Below, one piece after another: positions 9,006 to 16,412 of a stretch of 43,409 nt of DNA. The stretch is from the NCBI GenBank assembly GCA_030830695.1, contig JAURML010000043.1:1-43409 (forward strand), given 5' to 3'. A model generated the notes under the pieces. The model was not told the DNA's origin and did no database searches. It was given only the letters and a program-made list of their open reading frames with translations. Position numbers and translations under genes: made by a program. The DNA is from Caenibius sp. GTDB lineage: Bacteria; Pseudomonadota; Alphaproteobacteria; Sphingomonadales; Sphingomonadaceae. Positions within the stretch are counted from its first letter, which is position 1; each line of letters begins with the position of its first letter.

Positions 9006-9320
9006 ATGGCCGAAGATCAGCAGGTAAGGGCAAGGCTTGAAGGAAAGCTGGCGGAGTTGCTCCGCCGTTCCGGCGCGATCGAGGATGATCTGCGCGGCCC
9101 GCTTGAAGCAGATTCGGAAGAGCAGGCGGTCAACCTCGCCGATGATGAGGCGCTGGCGGGTGTCGATGACGTTTTGCAGCACGAAATTGGCGAAATCCGT
9201 CAGGCTTTGCTGCGGCTTGAAAGCGGCACATATGGCATTTGCGCAGCCTGCGGCGGCACGATTCAGGCCGCCCGGCTTGAGGCGTTGCCCTATGCCACGC
9301 GCTGCATCCAATGCGCCTGA
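9006..9320 (+). CDS. DksA/TraR-type zinc-finger protein
   Basis: This 104-residue protein has a coiled-coil N-terminal part (about residues 5-70, rich in Leu, Glu and Arg, with the acidic ADDEALAGVDDVL turn) and a C-terminal four-cysteine finger, YGICAACGG...RCIQCA. This is the DksA/TraR layout, but shorter than the 150-residue E. coli DksA. Such proteins enter the RNA polymerase secondary channel and modulate initiation. The ATG at 9006 follows a strong GGAGGAG at 8994-9000; the in-frame GTG/ATG codons from 8970 lack this. It precedes rubrerythrin by 103 bases, separated by a perfect inverted repeat. Confidence 0.88.
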   Translation: MAEDQQVRARLEGKLAELLRRSGAIEDDLRGPLEADSEEQAVNLADDEALAGVDDVLQHEIGEIRQALLRLESGTYGICAACGGTIQAARLEALPYATRCIQCA

Positions 9321-9332
9321 ACAGTGATCGAT

Positions 9333-9366
9333 CCAGTCGATTTGGAAAGTTGGAAAAATCGACTGG
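9333..9366. repeat. Perfect 11-bp inverted repeat between dksA-like gene and rubrerythrin
   Basis: CCAGTCGATTT at 9333-9343 is exactly mirrored by AAATCGACTGG at 9356-9366, with a 12-base loop. It begins 12 bases after the zinc-finger gene and is not followed by a T tract. It could be a terminator lacking a strong U run, a regulator site for the rubrerythrin operon, or an mRNA-stabilising hairpin. Confidence 0.7.
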
Positions 9367-9423
9367 CTCAATTGTCTCCATTAGCTAAGAAAGCGGTTCA
9401 TCATCCAGTAGAGGAGTATTGTC

Positions 9424-9843
9424 ATGGGTTTGAAGGGTTCGAAAACGGAAGAAAATCTGAAAGCGGCCTTTGCCGGCGAAAGCCAGGCCAACCGCCGCTA
9501 TCTCTATTTCGCGCAGAAGGCTGACGTCGAAGGTTACAATGACGTTGCGGCCGTGTTCCGTTCCACCGCTGAAGGTGAAACCGGTCACGCGCATGGCCAC
9601 CTCGAATATCTTGAAGAATGCGGCGATCCGGCCACCGGTGAACCGATCGGCGATACGGCGTCCAACCTCAAGGCCTCAATCGCGGGCGAAACGCACGAAT
9701 ATACCGACATGTATCCGGGCATGGCCAAGACGGCGCGCGACGAAGGCTTTGACGAGATTGCTGACTGGTTCGAAACGCTGGCCAAGGCGGAAAAGAGCCA
9801 CGCCGGCAAGTTCCAGAAGACGCTGGACACGCTCGACGCCTGA
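9424..9843 (+). CDS. Rubrerythrin (erythrin-type, no rubredoxin domain)
   Basis: This 139-residue protein is a ferritin-like diiron rubrerythrin. The helix-bundle iron ligands are visible as [52 protein letters not shown] and [12 protein letters not shown], giving the two ExxH-type pairs and extra Glu ligands. The C-terminal rubredoxin-like Cys4 domain of classical rubrerythrins is absent, so electrons for peroxide reduction must come from another protein. An AGAGGAG ribosome site lies just upstream. The next genes encode a two-cluster Fe-S protein and a DUF3501 protein, and the former is a plausible electron donor. The family assignment is firm; the partner is inference. Confidence 0.94.
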   Translation: MGLKGSKTEENLKAAFAGESQANRRYLYFAQKADVEGYNDVAAVFRSTAEGETGHAHGHLEYLEECGDPATGEPIGDTASNLKASIAGETHEYTDMYPGMAKTARDEGFDEIADWFETLAKAEKSHAGKFQKTLDTLDA

Positions 9844-9860
9844 CCGGCTCATTTCACTCC

Positions 9861-9964
9861 TCGTCATTGCGGGGAGCGAAGCGACGAAGCAATCCGGGCG
9901 CGTGCCAGTCGCTCTGGCCTGTCGCCCCGGGTTGCCGCGCCGCCTTCGGCGGCTCGCAATGATG
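9861..9964. repeat. Dispersed palindromic repeat (REP-like), about 104 bp
   Basis: The element starts TCGTCATTGCGGGGAGCGAA and ends GGCTCGCAATGATGA, so its ends are near-perfect inverted repeats, with a further internal CGCCGCCTTCGGCGG-type hairpin. This sequence style is familiar from many sphingomonad intergenic regions. It sits between rubrerythrin and the Fe-S gene and could affect mRNA decay or termination inside the operon. Confidence 0.75.
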
Positions 9965-9980
9965 AAGGAATGAAACCGCA

Positions 9981-11306
9981 ATGGAAGGCAGCCTCGAAGC
10001 ACCGAAACGGCACACCATCGCGTGGCGTGACGAAGCCTTTTACGATGAACCCCAGCTTGAGGCGGAACTGCGTAGGGTGTTCGACATCTGCCATGGCTGC
10101 CGCCGCTGCTTCAATCTGTGCGACAGTTTCCCGATTCTGTTCGACGCGATTGACGACAGCCCGAATGAAGAGGTCGACGACCTGACTGCGGGCGATCTCA
10201 AGGCGGTCGTGGACGCATGCACCCTGTGCGACATGTGCTTCATGACCAAGTGTCCCTATGTCCCGCCGCATGAATTCGACCTTGATTTTCCGCATCTCAT
10301 GTTGCGCCACCGTGCGGTTGAACATCGCAAGGGCGAAACCTCGCTGGTGGACCGGCAACTGGCCGAGATGGACCGTAATGGCGCGCTGGGCACGGTGCTG
10401 TCAGGGGCGGCCAACTGGGCGACGAAGGAAGGCAACGGCCTGACCCGTCCGTTGCTGGAGACGGTGCTGGGCATTGACCGGCGCGCGCATATCCCGCCGT
10501 TCGAGGATACGCCGCTGACGAAGAAGGGGCCGGCAATTCTGCCCCGGCCCAACCCGGACGGCCCGGCCTTTGGCCGCAAGGTGGCGATCTATGCCGGCTG
10601 CCATGACGAATTCAATGACAACACACCGGGCTATGCCGCGATCAAGGTCTTTGCGCATCAGGGGCTCGAGGTCCGGATCGAACATCCCGACTGCTGCGGC
10701 ATGCCCAAGTTCGAAAATGGCGATCTGCCTGCCGTAGCCAGTGCGGCTGAGCGTATTTCCGGGCATTTCGCGCCTCTGATCGAAGACGGCTATGATATCG
10801 TGGCGCTGACCACGAGCTGTGCGCTGATGCTCAAATTCGAATGGCCGTTGATTGAACCTGATAGTGGCCAGGTGGAATTGCTCAGCCGCCACACCTTCGA
10901 CGTTTCCGAATATGTGGTGCGCCTGGCCAAGGATGTCGGGCTGGCCCCGATTGAAGCCATGCCGCGCTCCATCGCCGTGCATTTCGCCTGCCATGCCCGC
11001 GCGCAGAACATGGGGCCCAAGGCGATAGAAATGCTCAAGCTGATTCCTGAAGCCAAACCGAAACTGACCGAACGCTGTTCGGGCCACGGCGGCAAATGGG
11101 GCCTGTACAAGGAAAATTTCGACCGGGCGCTGAAAGTGGGGCGGCCGACCGGGCGGGCGCTGGTCAAGGATGAACCCGATATCATCGTATCGGAATGCCC
11201 GCTGGCTGGCCCGCATCTACGCCAGGTGATTGAAGCGAATGGCGGCGAACCGCCGGAACGCATCGGACACCCCATCGAAGTCATCGCCGCTGCATACGGC
11301 CTGTAA
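9981..11306 (+). CDS. Two-[4Fe-4S] ferredoxin / CCG-domain oxidoreductase subunit (GlpC/HdrD-like)
   Basis: This 441-residue protein has two N-terminal cluster motifs, ICHGCRRCFNLC (CxxCxxCxxxC, about residues 36-47) and ACTLCDMCFMTKCP (CxxCxxCxxxxCP, about residues 79-92). Two cysteine-rich CCG-type domains follow: YAGCHDEFND with HPDCCGMP, then HFACHARAQNMG with RCSGHGGKWG. The second CCG motif reads CSG rather than CCG, a deviation worth noting. The layout matches GlpC, GlcF and the heterodisulfide reductase HdrD subunit, proteins that pass electrons between quinone-linked or thiol substrates and partners. It follows rubrerythrin and precedes DUF3501 by 16 bases. The substrate is unknown; electron supply to rubrerythrin is my inference. 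Confidence 0.88.
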   Translation: MEGSLEAPKRHTIAWRDEAFYDEPQLEAELRRVFDICHGCRRCFNLCDSFPILFDAIDDSPNEEVDDLTAGDLKAVVDACTLCDMCFMTKCPYVPPHEFDLDFPHLMLRHRAVEHRKGETSLVDRQLAEMDRNGALGTVLSGAANWATKEGNGLTRPLLETVLGIDRRAHIPPFEDTPLTKKGPAILPRPNPDGPAFGRKVAIYAGCHDEFNDNTPGYAAIKVFAHQGLEVRIEHPDCCGMPKFENGDLPAVASAAERISGHFAPLIEDGYDIVALTTSCALMLKFEWPLIEPDSGQVELLSRHTFDVSEYVVRLAKDVGLAPIEAMPRSIAVHFACHARAQNMGPKAIEMLKLIPEAKPKLTERCSGHGGKWGLYKENFDRALKVGRPTGRALVKDEPDIIVSECPLAGPHLRQVIEANGGEPPERIGHPIEVIAAAYGL

Positions 11307-11322
11307 ATCGGATCAATCAGAA

Positions 11323-11919
11323 ATGCCTCGCGACCTCAGAACCATTACCGCTGACGATATTTTGCCGCTGGACCAGTATGAATCGATCCGGCGCGACAAG
11401 AAGCAGGAAGCGATCCTGCGCAAGAAGCTGACCCGCGTATCCATCGGGCCGAACGCTACGGCAATGTTCGAAACCTGGGACAGCATGTGGTTGCAGATCC
11501 AGGAAATGCTGCGGATCGAAAAGGGCGGTGCGGAACAACTGGCAGACGAACTGGCAGCTTACGATCCGATGGTGCCCAAGGGGCACGAGCTGACCATTAC
11601 GCTGCTGTTCGAGGTGGAAGACCCGGTGCGGCGCGATGCTTTTCTGCGCACGATCGGCGGCGTCGAAGATCACGTCTGGCTGCAGATTGGCGATGATCGC
11701 ATCGCCGCGCGGCCCGAAGGCGATGTGGTCCGCACGCGGGAGAGCGACAACAAGGCCAGCGCGGTGCATTTCCTGCATTTTGATCTGACGCAGTCTCAGG
11801 TGGAAGCGTGGAAGAGCGGGCAGGGCCAGCTCATGATCCTGATCGATCACCCCAATTACGGTCATGCTGCGCTGATTGGTGAGGAGGGACGCGCCTTTCT
11901 GGCCCGCGACTGTTTTTGA
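11323..11919 (+). CDS. DUF3501 family protein
   Basis: This 198-residue soluble protein has the DUF3501 pattern: ITADDILPLDQYESIRRDKK near the start, then VSIGPNATAMFETWDSMWLQ, a KGHELTITLLFEVEDPVRRD segment and a C-terminal LMILIDHPNYGHAALIG. No catalytic motif is evident. I know the family as one that recurs next to rubrerythrin and CCG-domain Fe-S proteins; no function is established to my knowledge. The frame extends upstream into the Fe-S gene, but the ATG at 11323, 16 bases after that stop, gives the family-like N-terminus MPRDLRTITADD. The three genes probably form one transcript. Confidence 0.85.
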   Translation: MPRDLRTITADDILPLDQYESIRRDKKQEAILRKKLTRVSIGPNATAMFETWDSMWLQIQEMLRIEKGGAEQLADELAAYDPMVPKGHELTITLLFEVEDPVRRDAFLRTIGGVEDHVWLQIGDDRIAARPEGDVVRTRESDNKASAVHFLHFDLTQSQVEAWKSGQGQLMILIDHPNYGHAALIGEEGRAFLARDCF

Positions 11920-11930
11920 GGCAAGTTGGG

Positions 11931-12455
11931 TTATTCGACGATCGAACCGGATCGGCGCGCCGAAGCGGCGATCAGCTTGGCTAGTTGAGCCTCGCGAATC
12001 CCGGGATCGGTGGGCAGCCCCCCACCGTTCATTTCCGCGATCAGCTTGGCGCGCTCTTCCTCGGACAGCGAATCCCATTCCGCCTTCGAAATGCCGAACT
12101 GCCGGTAAGCACCGGGAACGAATTGCGGCGCGGCCCCACCCTTGAATACATCGGGATTATAATCCGCCTGGCTGCCTACCGTGTCCATCGGCGCTCCGAA
12201 CTCGCCGCTGTCCTTGCCGAATCCGCCGCCTTTCCTTTCCAGACCGGATGATTTGATCAGTTTTGCCGTGCCATATTTGGCAGCTGATGCAGCTTTCATC
12301 TCGGCATTCTGCTCACGGCTGCGAATTTCGTCAGCCATCGCCTCGCGATTTTCACCATCGGCAAACATCGCTACCAGCAGCGTGACCACAAGAGTGACAA
12401 CCGCGAAATGGTGGTAAATCTTTGGAACGGATGCTACGTCGATCTTGCTCAGCAT
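11931..12455 (-). CDS. Hypothetical single-span membrane protein
   Basis: This 174-residue protein has one N-terminal hydrophobic span (about residues 14-30, AVVTLVVTLLVAMFADG) after a short basic/polar tail and then a long charged, Gly/Ala-rich region. A C-terminal segment, FGISKAEWDSLSEEERAKLI followed by AEMNGGG, suggests a short helical motif. The topology is likely N-in with the bulk outside, or a signal anchor. An in-frame GTG at 12461 is an alternative start; the ribosome site is weak for both. It converges on the DUF3501 gene, 11 bases apart. I recognise no family. Confidence 0.6.
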   Translation of the reverse strand: MLSKIDVASVPKIYHHFAVVTLVVTLLVAMFADGENREAMADEIRSREQNAEMKAASAAKYGTAKLIKSSGLERKGGGFGKDSGEFGAPMDTVGSQADYNPDVFKGGAAPQFVPGAYRQFGISKAEWDSLSEEERAKLIAEMNGGGLPTDPGIREAQLAKLIAASARRSGSIVE

Positions 12456-12561
12456 GGCCACCTGCGCCTAGCAGGCGAGGGTTAACGGCCCCCCGTTCCC
12501 ATTGGTTAGCAGCCGGATACCGGTTCAAATTGCCTGATCCCATGCTCAGTGGTGGCGAACT

Positions 12562-12738
12562 TCAGAAATAATTGCCGAGGCGGTGAAACAAGGCGTTGAT
12601 CTGGGCCAGTTCTTGCGGATCGTCAGTGGTCTTCGCATGGCTGGCGAGCGCAGCGCGCAGCAACTTGAAATCCGCGGTGGAGAACAAGGCGCGGGCTCGT
12701 GAAGGTTCGCGGCCCTGTGGCTGGTTCTCATCCGACAT
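12562..12738 (-). CDS. Small hypothetical protein (58 residues)
   Basis: The small protein MSDENQPQGREPSRARALFS... has a polar, probably disordered N-terminus and an amphipathic helical C-terminal half (DFKLLRAALASHAKTTDDP, ELAQINALFHRLGNYF). A good ribosome site, AAGGAG, lies four to seven bases upstream of twin ATG codons at 12741 and 12738, so either could start translation. The open frame continues upstream to 12819, but that extension has no ribosome site. I do not recognise the family; the strong ribosome site is the main support for its being real. Confidence 0.55.
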   Translation of the reverse strand: MSDENQPQGREPSRARALFSTADFKLLRAALASHAKTTDDPQELAQINALFHRLGNYF

Positions 12739-12861
12739 CATTGCACTCCTTGAAAGACTTTCGTGTTCCTTGGTCCGCTTCGCCCGATTCGGCAAGTGCG
12801 CGCGCGGCCAATTCGCCATGTGGCCAGATACCCGCTAGCTGACGAAGTCGGAGGCCAGCCA

Positions 12862-12954
12862 TCAAGGGTAAACGGGCCGGATACCATTAGGACGGTAACC
12901 GTCGCCCCTTGCAATCACGAGGTTTTTCATCATCGCTGTAAAATTTACCGACAT
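12862..12954 (-). CDS. Possible 30-residue small protein
   Basis: A 31-codon frame starts at an ATG preceded by AAGGA with a five-base spacer, an almost ideal ribosome site. The peptide begins MSVNFTAMMKNLVIARGDG and ends GIRPVYP before TGA. It has no signal peptide or membrane span. The 120 bases upstream of the 58-residue gene hold only this frame. It may be a real small gene, a leader peptide or chance. Confidence 0.3.
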   Translation of the reverse strand: MSVNFTAMMKNLVIARGDGYRPNGIRPVYP

Positions 12955-13169
12955 TTCATTCCTTGGCCTATTCCCTGCTGGCGCTTTCGCAGGTCGAACT
13001 GGGCGATCCGGGAGGTGGCCTGGAAGATGCCCGCGCGGCTTACCGTCTGCAACGCTGGGGTATGGCGCCAACCATGGCGCTGAGCGAAGCGATGGGTGCG
13101 ATCAAGGGACAAGAAGTAGGCGCGGCCAGCCTGCGCAACAAGCTGCAGCATTTTCCAGTGCTGCGATAG
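12942..13169 (+). pseudogene. Probable relic: C-terminal fragment of a TPR-type protein
   Basis: The frame is open from 12942, after a TAA at 12939, and encodes AYSLLALSQVELGDPGGGLE followed by DARAAYRLQRW, which reads like one tetratricopeptide helix pair, then a tail ending LRNKLQHFPVLR. There is no ATG and no ribosome site; TTG at 12963 is the only nearby start. It ends 35 bases before a strong terminator hairpin, as a real gene's 3' end would. I read it as the surviving end of a deleted gene. It could instead be chance coding in GC-rich DNA. Confidence 0.35.
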
Positions 13170-13204
13170 GCGTACTGTGTCCCCCGTAGGCACGCACCAA
13201 TAAG

Positions 13205-13232
13205 AAAGGGCAGCCCTTGCAGGCTGCCCTTT
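13205..13232 (+). terminator. Strong bidirectional intrinsic terminator
   Basis: AAAGGGCAGCC (13205-13215) pairs perfectly over 11 bp with GGCTGCCCTTT (13222-13232) across a six-base loop, flanked by A on the left and T on the right. A second, smaller hairpin, CTCCC/GGGAG, follows at about 13239-13253. Together they isolate the gene relic from the transporter gene. Confidence 0.8.
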
Positions 13233-13381
13233 CCCTCCTCTCCCAAACTGGGAGCCCTCTTTTGGCGGGAGTTGCGAAGATCGCAAGCAGTCCTGCAAAA
13301 ATTGCATGAGATAGCTCCTGAACTGTTGCTGCGGGGACACAGAGTCTGGACAGTTGGCGTGCGTTTCGCCACTGGCGGCGG

Positions 13382-14341
13382 ATGCTGCGCCGCCTGCTTT
13401 CCCGAACCGATCCACTGGCAAGGCTGCTGCTTGTCGCGATTGCGCTGGCGGCACTGCTTCCCGCCACGGGCCAGGCGCGGATGATCGGCCAGTATGTGTC
13501 GAACTGTGCGGTCTTCATTCTCTTCTTCCTGAACGGTGTCCGCCTGCCACGCGCGGAGATTATCCGCGGGCTGGCGCATCTGCGGTTCCTCGTGCCGCTC
13601 GCGCTTTGGGTGTTCGGAGCAATGGCGCTTACCGGATGGGCGCTCGCGCATCTTCTGGCGGGCATCCTGCCGGCCGCAGTCGCTCTGGGTTTTCTCTATC
13701 TGGGAGTTCTGCCGACAACTGTGCAGTCTGCTACCGCCTATTGTTCCCTGGCGCGGGGCAATGTCGCCAATTCGGTCGTTGCGGCGGCATCGCTCAACAT
13801 TCTTGGTGTTTTCGTCAGCGCGCCGTTCTTCGCCCTGCTTTCCGGGACCAGCCGAGCCGATGTTGGCGGAGAAAGCCTGATCAAGGTGCTGCTGCTGTTG
13901 CTGCTGCCCTTTGTGCTGGGACAGATCGCGCAGCGCTGGACCCGCGAATGGGTGAGCGATCACCGCCAACTGGTAGCCGTGATGGACCGGATGACCATCG
14001 GCATCGCGGTTTACATCGCGTTTTCAGGGGCGGTCGAGCAGGGCATCTGGCGGATGCTGGGCATGGCGGACTGGGCCGCGCTGCTCGCTGCGGTCGGCAT
14101 CATGCTGCTAATCGGTTTCGGCGGAGCCTGGCTGCTGAGCGGTGCGCTGCGTCTGGCGCATGCAGATCGCATCGCCTTTCTGTTCGCGGGCGGGCAGAAA
14201 AGCATCGCCATGGGGGCGCCGCTCGCCGCTGTGCTGTTCTCCCCTGCCATGGCCGGGCTGCTGCTGATCCCGCTGCTGACCTATCATTTGATCCAGCTGC
14301 TGCTGTCCGCGCCGCTTGCCGCGCGGCTCAGGCCTGATTGA
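13382..14341 (+). CDS. Bile acid:sodium symporter family (YfeH-like) transporter
   Basis: This 319-residue inner-membrane protein has about nine to ten hydrophobic spans and the SBF/BASS fold features: an early FILFFLNGVRLPRAEI segment, the unwound-helix region LGVLPTTVQSATAYCSLARG with NVANSVVAAASLNILGVFVS, and a late FLFAGGQKSIAMGAPLAAVL crossing region. Family members move organic anions with Na+; the YfeH/Rch1 branch is not well characterised. The ATG at 13382 is preceded by a GGCGG-type site. The gene converges on the DUF475 gene with a 14-base 3' overlap. The substrate cannot be told. Confidence 0.85.
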   Translation: MLRRLLSRTDPLARLLLVAIALAALLPATGQARMIGQYVSNCAVFILFFLNGVRLPRAEIIRGLAHLRFLVPLALWVFGAMALTGWALAHLLAGILPAAVALGFLYLGVLPTTVQSATAYCSLARGNVANSVVAAASLNILGVFVSAPFFALLSGTSRADVGGESLIKVLLLLLLPFVLGQIAQRWTREWVSDHRQLVAVMDRMTIGIAVYIAFSGAVEQGIWRMLGMADWAALLAAVGIMLLIGFGGAWLLSGALRLAHADRIAFLFAGGQKSIAMGAPLAAVLFSPAMAGLLLIPLLTYHLIQLLLSAPLAARLRPD

Positions 14342-15380
14342 CGGCTGCAGACTCGCGCTGGTTATGGCGCACCGACCACCACAGCGACAGGCCGATCAGC
14401 GTTGCGCCAATCAGGCCGGTGATGGCTTCGGGAATGTGGAAACGGGCCGACAGCAACATGATGGCCCCGAGCGCGATGATCGCCCAGAAAGCACCATGTT
14501 CGAGGTAGCGATATTCTCCCAGTGTCCCCTTGCGCACCAGCATGATCGTCATCGATCGCACGAACATGGCACCGATTGACAGGCCCAGCGCGATCACCGC
14601 CATATTGTTTGACAGCGCAAAGGCGCCGATGACCCCGTCGAAGCTGAAGCTGGCGTCGAGCACGTTGAGGTATAGAAACCCGCCCAGGCCCGATCTGATT
14701 ACCGCGCCCTGAGCCCGCAAGGCCTCTTCGCGCAGTTCCAGCACGGTCCCGATTGCCTCCACGCAAATGAAGGTGACGATGCCCAGCACGCCGGAAATCA
14801 TGAAAGTCAGTGCCTCGTCCGGCGAAAGCAGCGCGGAAACGCCCCACAGGCCAAGCAGGAGCAGGGCAATTTCGGCCGCATATACCGCAGAGACCCGCGC
14901 CAGCTGCTCTTCCAGCCAGGCGATCCAGTGCACTTCCTTGTCCGCGTCGAAGAAGAATTTGAGACCGACCATGGCAAGGAACGCGCCGCCAAAACCGGCA
15001 ATCCCGACATGTGCTGACGAGACGATCCGTTCATATTCCTGCGGATCGTTGAGCGAGAGGTGCAGGGCATCCATGGGGCCAAGCCCGGCCGCGATGGCCA
15101 CGATGCCAAGCGGGAACAGCACCCGCATGCCGAATACGGCAATCGCCATGCCCCAGGTCAGGAAGCGTCGCTGCCAGATTTCGTCCATCTCTTCCAGAAC
15201 CGTGGCGTTGACCACGGCATTGTCGAAGGAAAGGGAGATTTCGAGGATGGACAGGACAATGACAATCCACAGCACCTGCGCCATGCCTTCGACAGAGCCG
15301 GACTGGCCCCAGCCATACCAGGCGGCGAGCGCCAGGCAGACGATCGTGAACAGCATGGAAGCGCGATAATATTCGAGCAA
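14328..15380 (-). CDS. DUF475 / TerC-like integral membrane protein
   Basis: This 350-residue protein has about eight to nine membrane spans and the TerC/DUF475 signature acidic helices: ILEISLSFDNAVVNATVLEE near the N-terminus and LYLNVLDASFSFDGVIGAFA in the second half. These two SFD motifs resemble the paired metal-binding repeats of TerC proteins, some of which export or insert metals such as Mn into secreted enzymes. DUF475 members are little studied. The 3' end overlaps the convergent transporter gene. No tellurite-resistance (ter) genes are nearby, so a tellurite role is not supported. Confidence 0.85.
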   Translation of the reverse strand: MLEYYRASMLFTIVCLALAAWYGWGQSGSVEGMAQVLWIVIVLSILEISLSFDNAVVNATVLEEMDEIWQRRFLTWGMAIAVFGMRVLFPLGIVAIAAGLGPMDALHLSLNDPQEYERIVSSAHVGIAGFGGAFLAMVGLKFFFDADKEVHWIAWLEEQLARVSAVYAAEIALLLLGLWGVSALLSPDEALTFMISGVLGIVTFICVEAIGTVLELREEALRAQGAVIRSGLGGFLYLNVLDASFSFDGVIGAFALSNNMAVIALGLSIGAMFVRSMTIMLVRKGTLGEYRYLEHGAFWAIIALGAIMLLSARFHIPEAITGLIGATLIGLSLWWSVRHNQRESAAVNQA

Positions 15381-15419
15381 AGACGTGATCCTGAAGCTGT
15401 CGGGTTGGTGAGGCCTGGC

Positions 15420-16292
15420 TTAATCCCTGGGCTGATAAGTCTGGTCGGGGCCGGGGAAGGCGCGCGTGCGGACCTCTTCGGCGTATTTTTCAGCCGCGCC
15501 CTGAATGGTCGATGCAATATCCTCATACCGTTTCACGAAGCGTGGCACCCGTTCGAACATGCCCAGCATGTCTTCGGTGACCAGTACCTGTCCGTCGCAA
15601 TGCGCGGAAGCGCCGATACCGATGGTCGGGCAGGAGACAGCCCTGGTCGCGGCGATGGCGATTGGTTCGACCACCCCTTCCACGACCACGGCGAAGGCGC
15701 CCGCTTCATCCAGCGCGACCGCGTCACTCACGATCTTGTCAGCCTCGGCTTCGCTGCGCCCGCGCGCCATATAGCCGCCCAGCACGTTGACTGCCTGCGG
15801 GGTGAGGCCGACATGGCCCATGACCGGGATGCCGCGCGTATTGAGGAAGGATACGGTTTCGGCCATCGCCGCGCCGCCTTCCAGCTTAACGGCTGCCGCG
15901 CCGCTGGCCTTCAGAAGATAGGCCGCGCTCTCGAACGCCTGCTGCGGGGATTGTTCATAGCTGCCAAACGGCATGTCCACAATCACGGCGGCGTGATAGC
16001 TGCCGCGCACCACAGCGGCGGCGTGATTGGCCATCATCTCCAGCGTGACCGGGATGGTGGAGGGCAGGCCGTAAATCACCTGGCCCAGCGAATCTCCGAC
16101 CAGCAGCAAGTCGCAGGCCGCATCCAGCAGCTGCGCCTGCCGTGCGGTATAAGCGGTCAGCATCACGATGGGTTCGGCGGTCACCCCGTCCTGCTTGCGC
16201 GCCCTGATTTTGGGTACGGTAAGCCGCTTCATCGGCGCGGGCGTAGGGGTGGCGCGGCTGGTCGAGGTGTCGAGCTGGAAGGTCGTGGACAT
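15420..16292 (-). CDS. panB: 3-methyl-2-oxobutanoate hydroxymethyltransferase
   Basis: The product is a 290-residue PanB, the first committed enzyme of pantothenate synthesis, which adds a hydroxymethyl group from 5,10-methylene-THF to 2-oxoisovalerate. Signature segments are [40 protein letters not shown] (Mg ligand Asp), [36 protein letters not shown] and [17 protein letters not shown]. The frame reads upstream to 16475, but the ATG at 16292 gives the expected N-terminus [10 protein letters not shown] and leaves 120 bases for divergent promoters with the APC permease. Its substrate is made by the ilv genes elsewhere in the window. Confidence 0.95.
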   Translation of the reverse strand: MSTTFQLDTSTSRATPTPAPMKRLTVPKIRARKQDGVTAEPIVMLTAYTARQAQLLDAACDLLLVGDSLGQVIYGLPSTIPVTLEMMANHAAAVVRGSYHAAVIVDMPFGSYEQSPQQAFESAAYLLKASGAAAVKLEGGAAMAETVSFLNTRGIPVMGHVGLTPQAVNVLGGYMARGRSEAEADKIVSDAVALDEAGAFAVVVEGVVEPIAIAATRAVSCPTIGIGASAHCDGQVLVTEDMLGMFERVPRFVKRYEDIASTIQGAAEKYAEEVRTRAFPGPDQTYQPRD

Positions 16293-16412
16293 GCGCTGGC
16301 TTCTAGACCGACTTCTATGACTGGGGAAGTATTCTGATTGCCTCTTGTGAATCCGTGCCTCGCCGCTAGCTTCGCCGGAAATTTTCTTGAGGCGCATCGC
16401 GGGGAGATGTCC

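Noticed and set aside
13040-13969. 309-codon open frame on the minus strand
   Set aside because: Antisense to the SBF transporter and crosses a strong terminator; Gln/Arg-rich with no recognisable motif.
14328-15380. Tellurite resistance gene
   Set aside because: The protein is TerC-like by DUF475, but no other ter gene is nearby and DUF475 proteins are not shown to act on tellurite.
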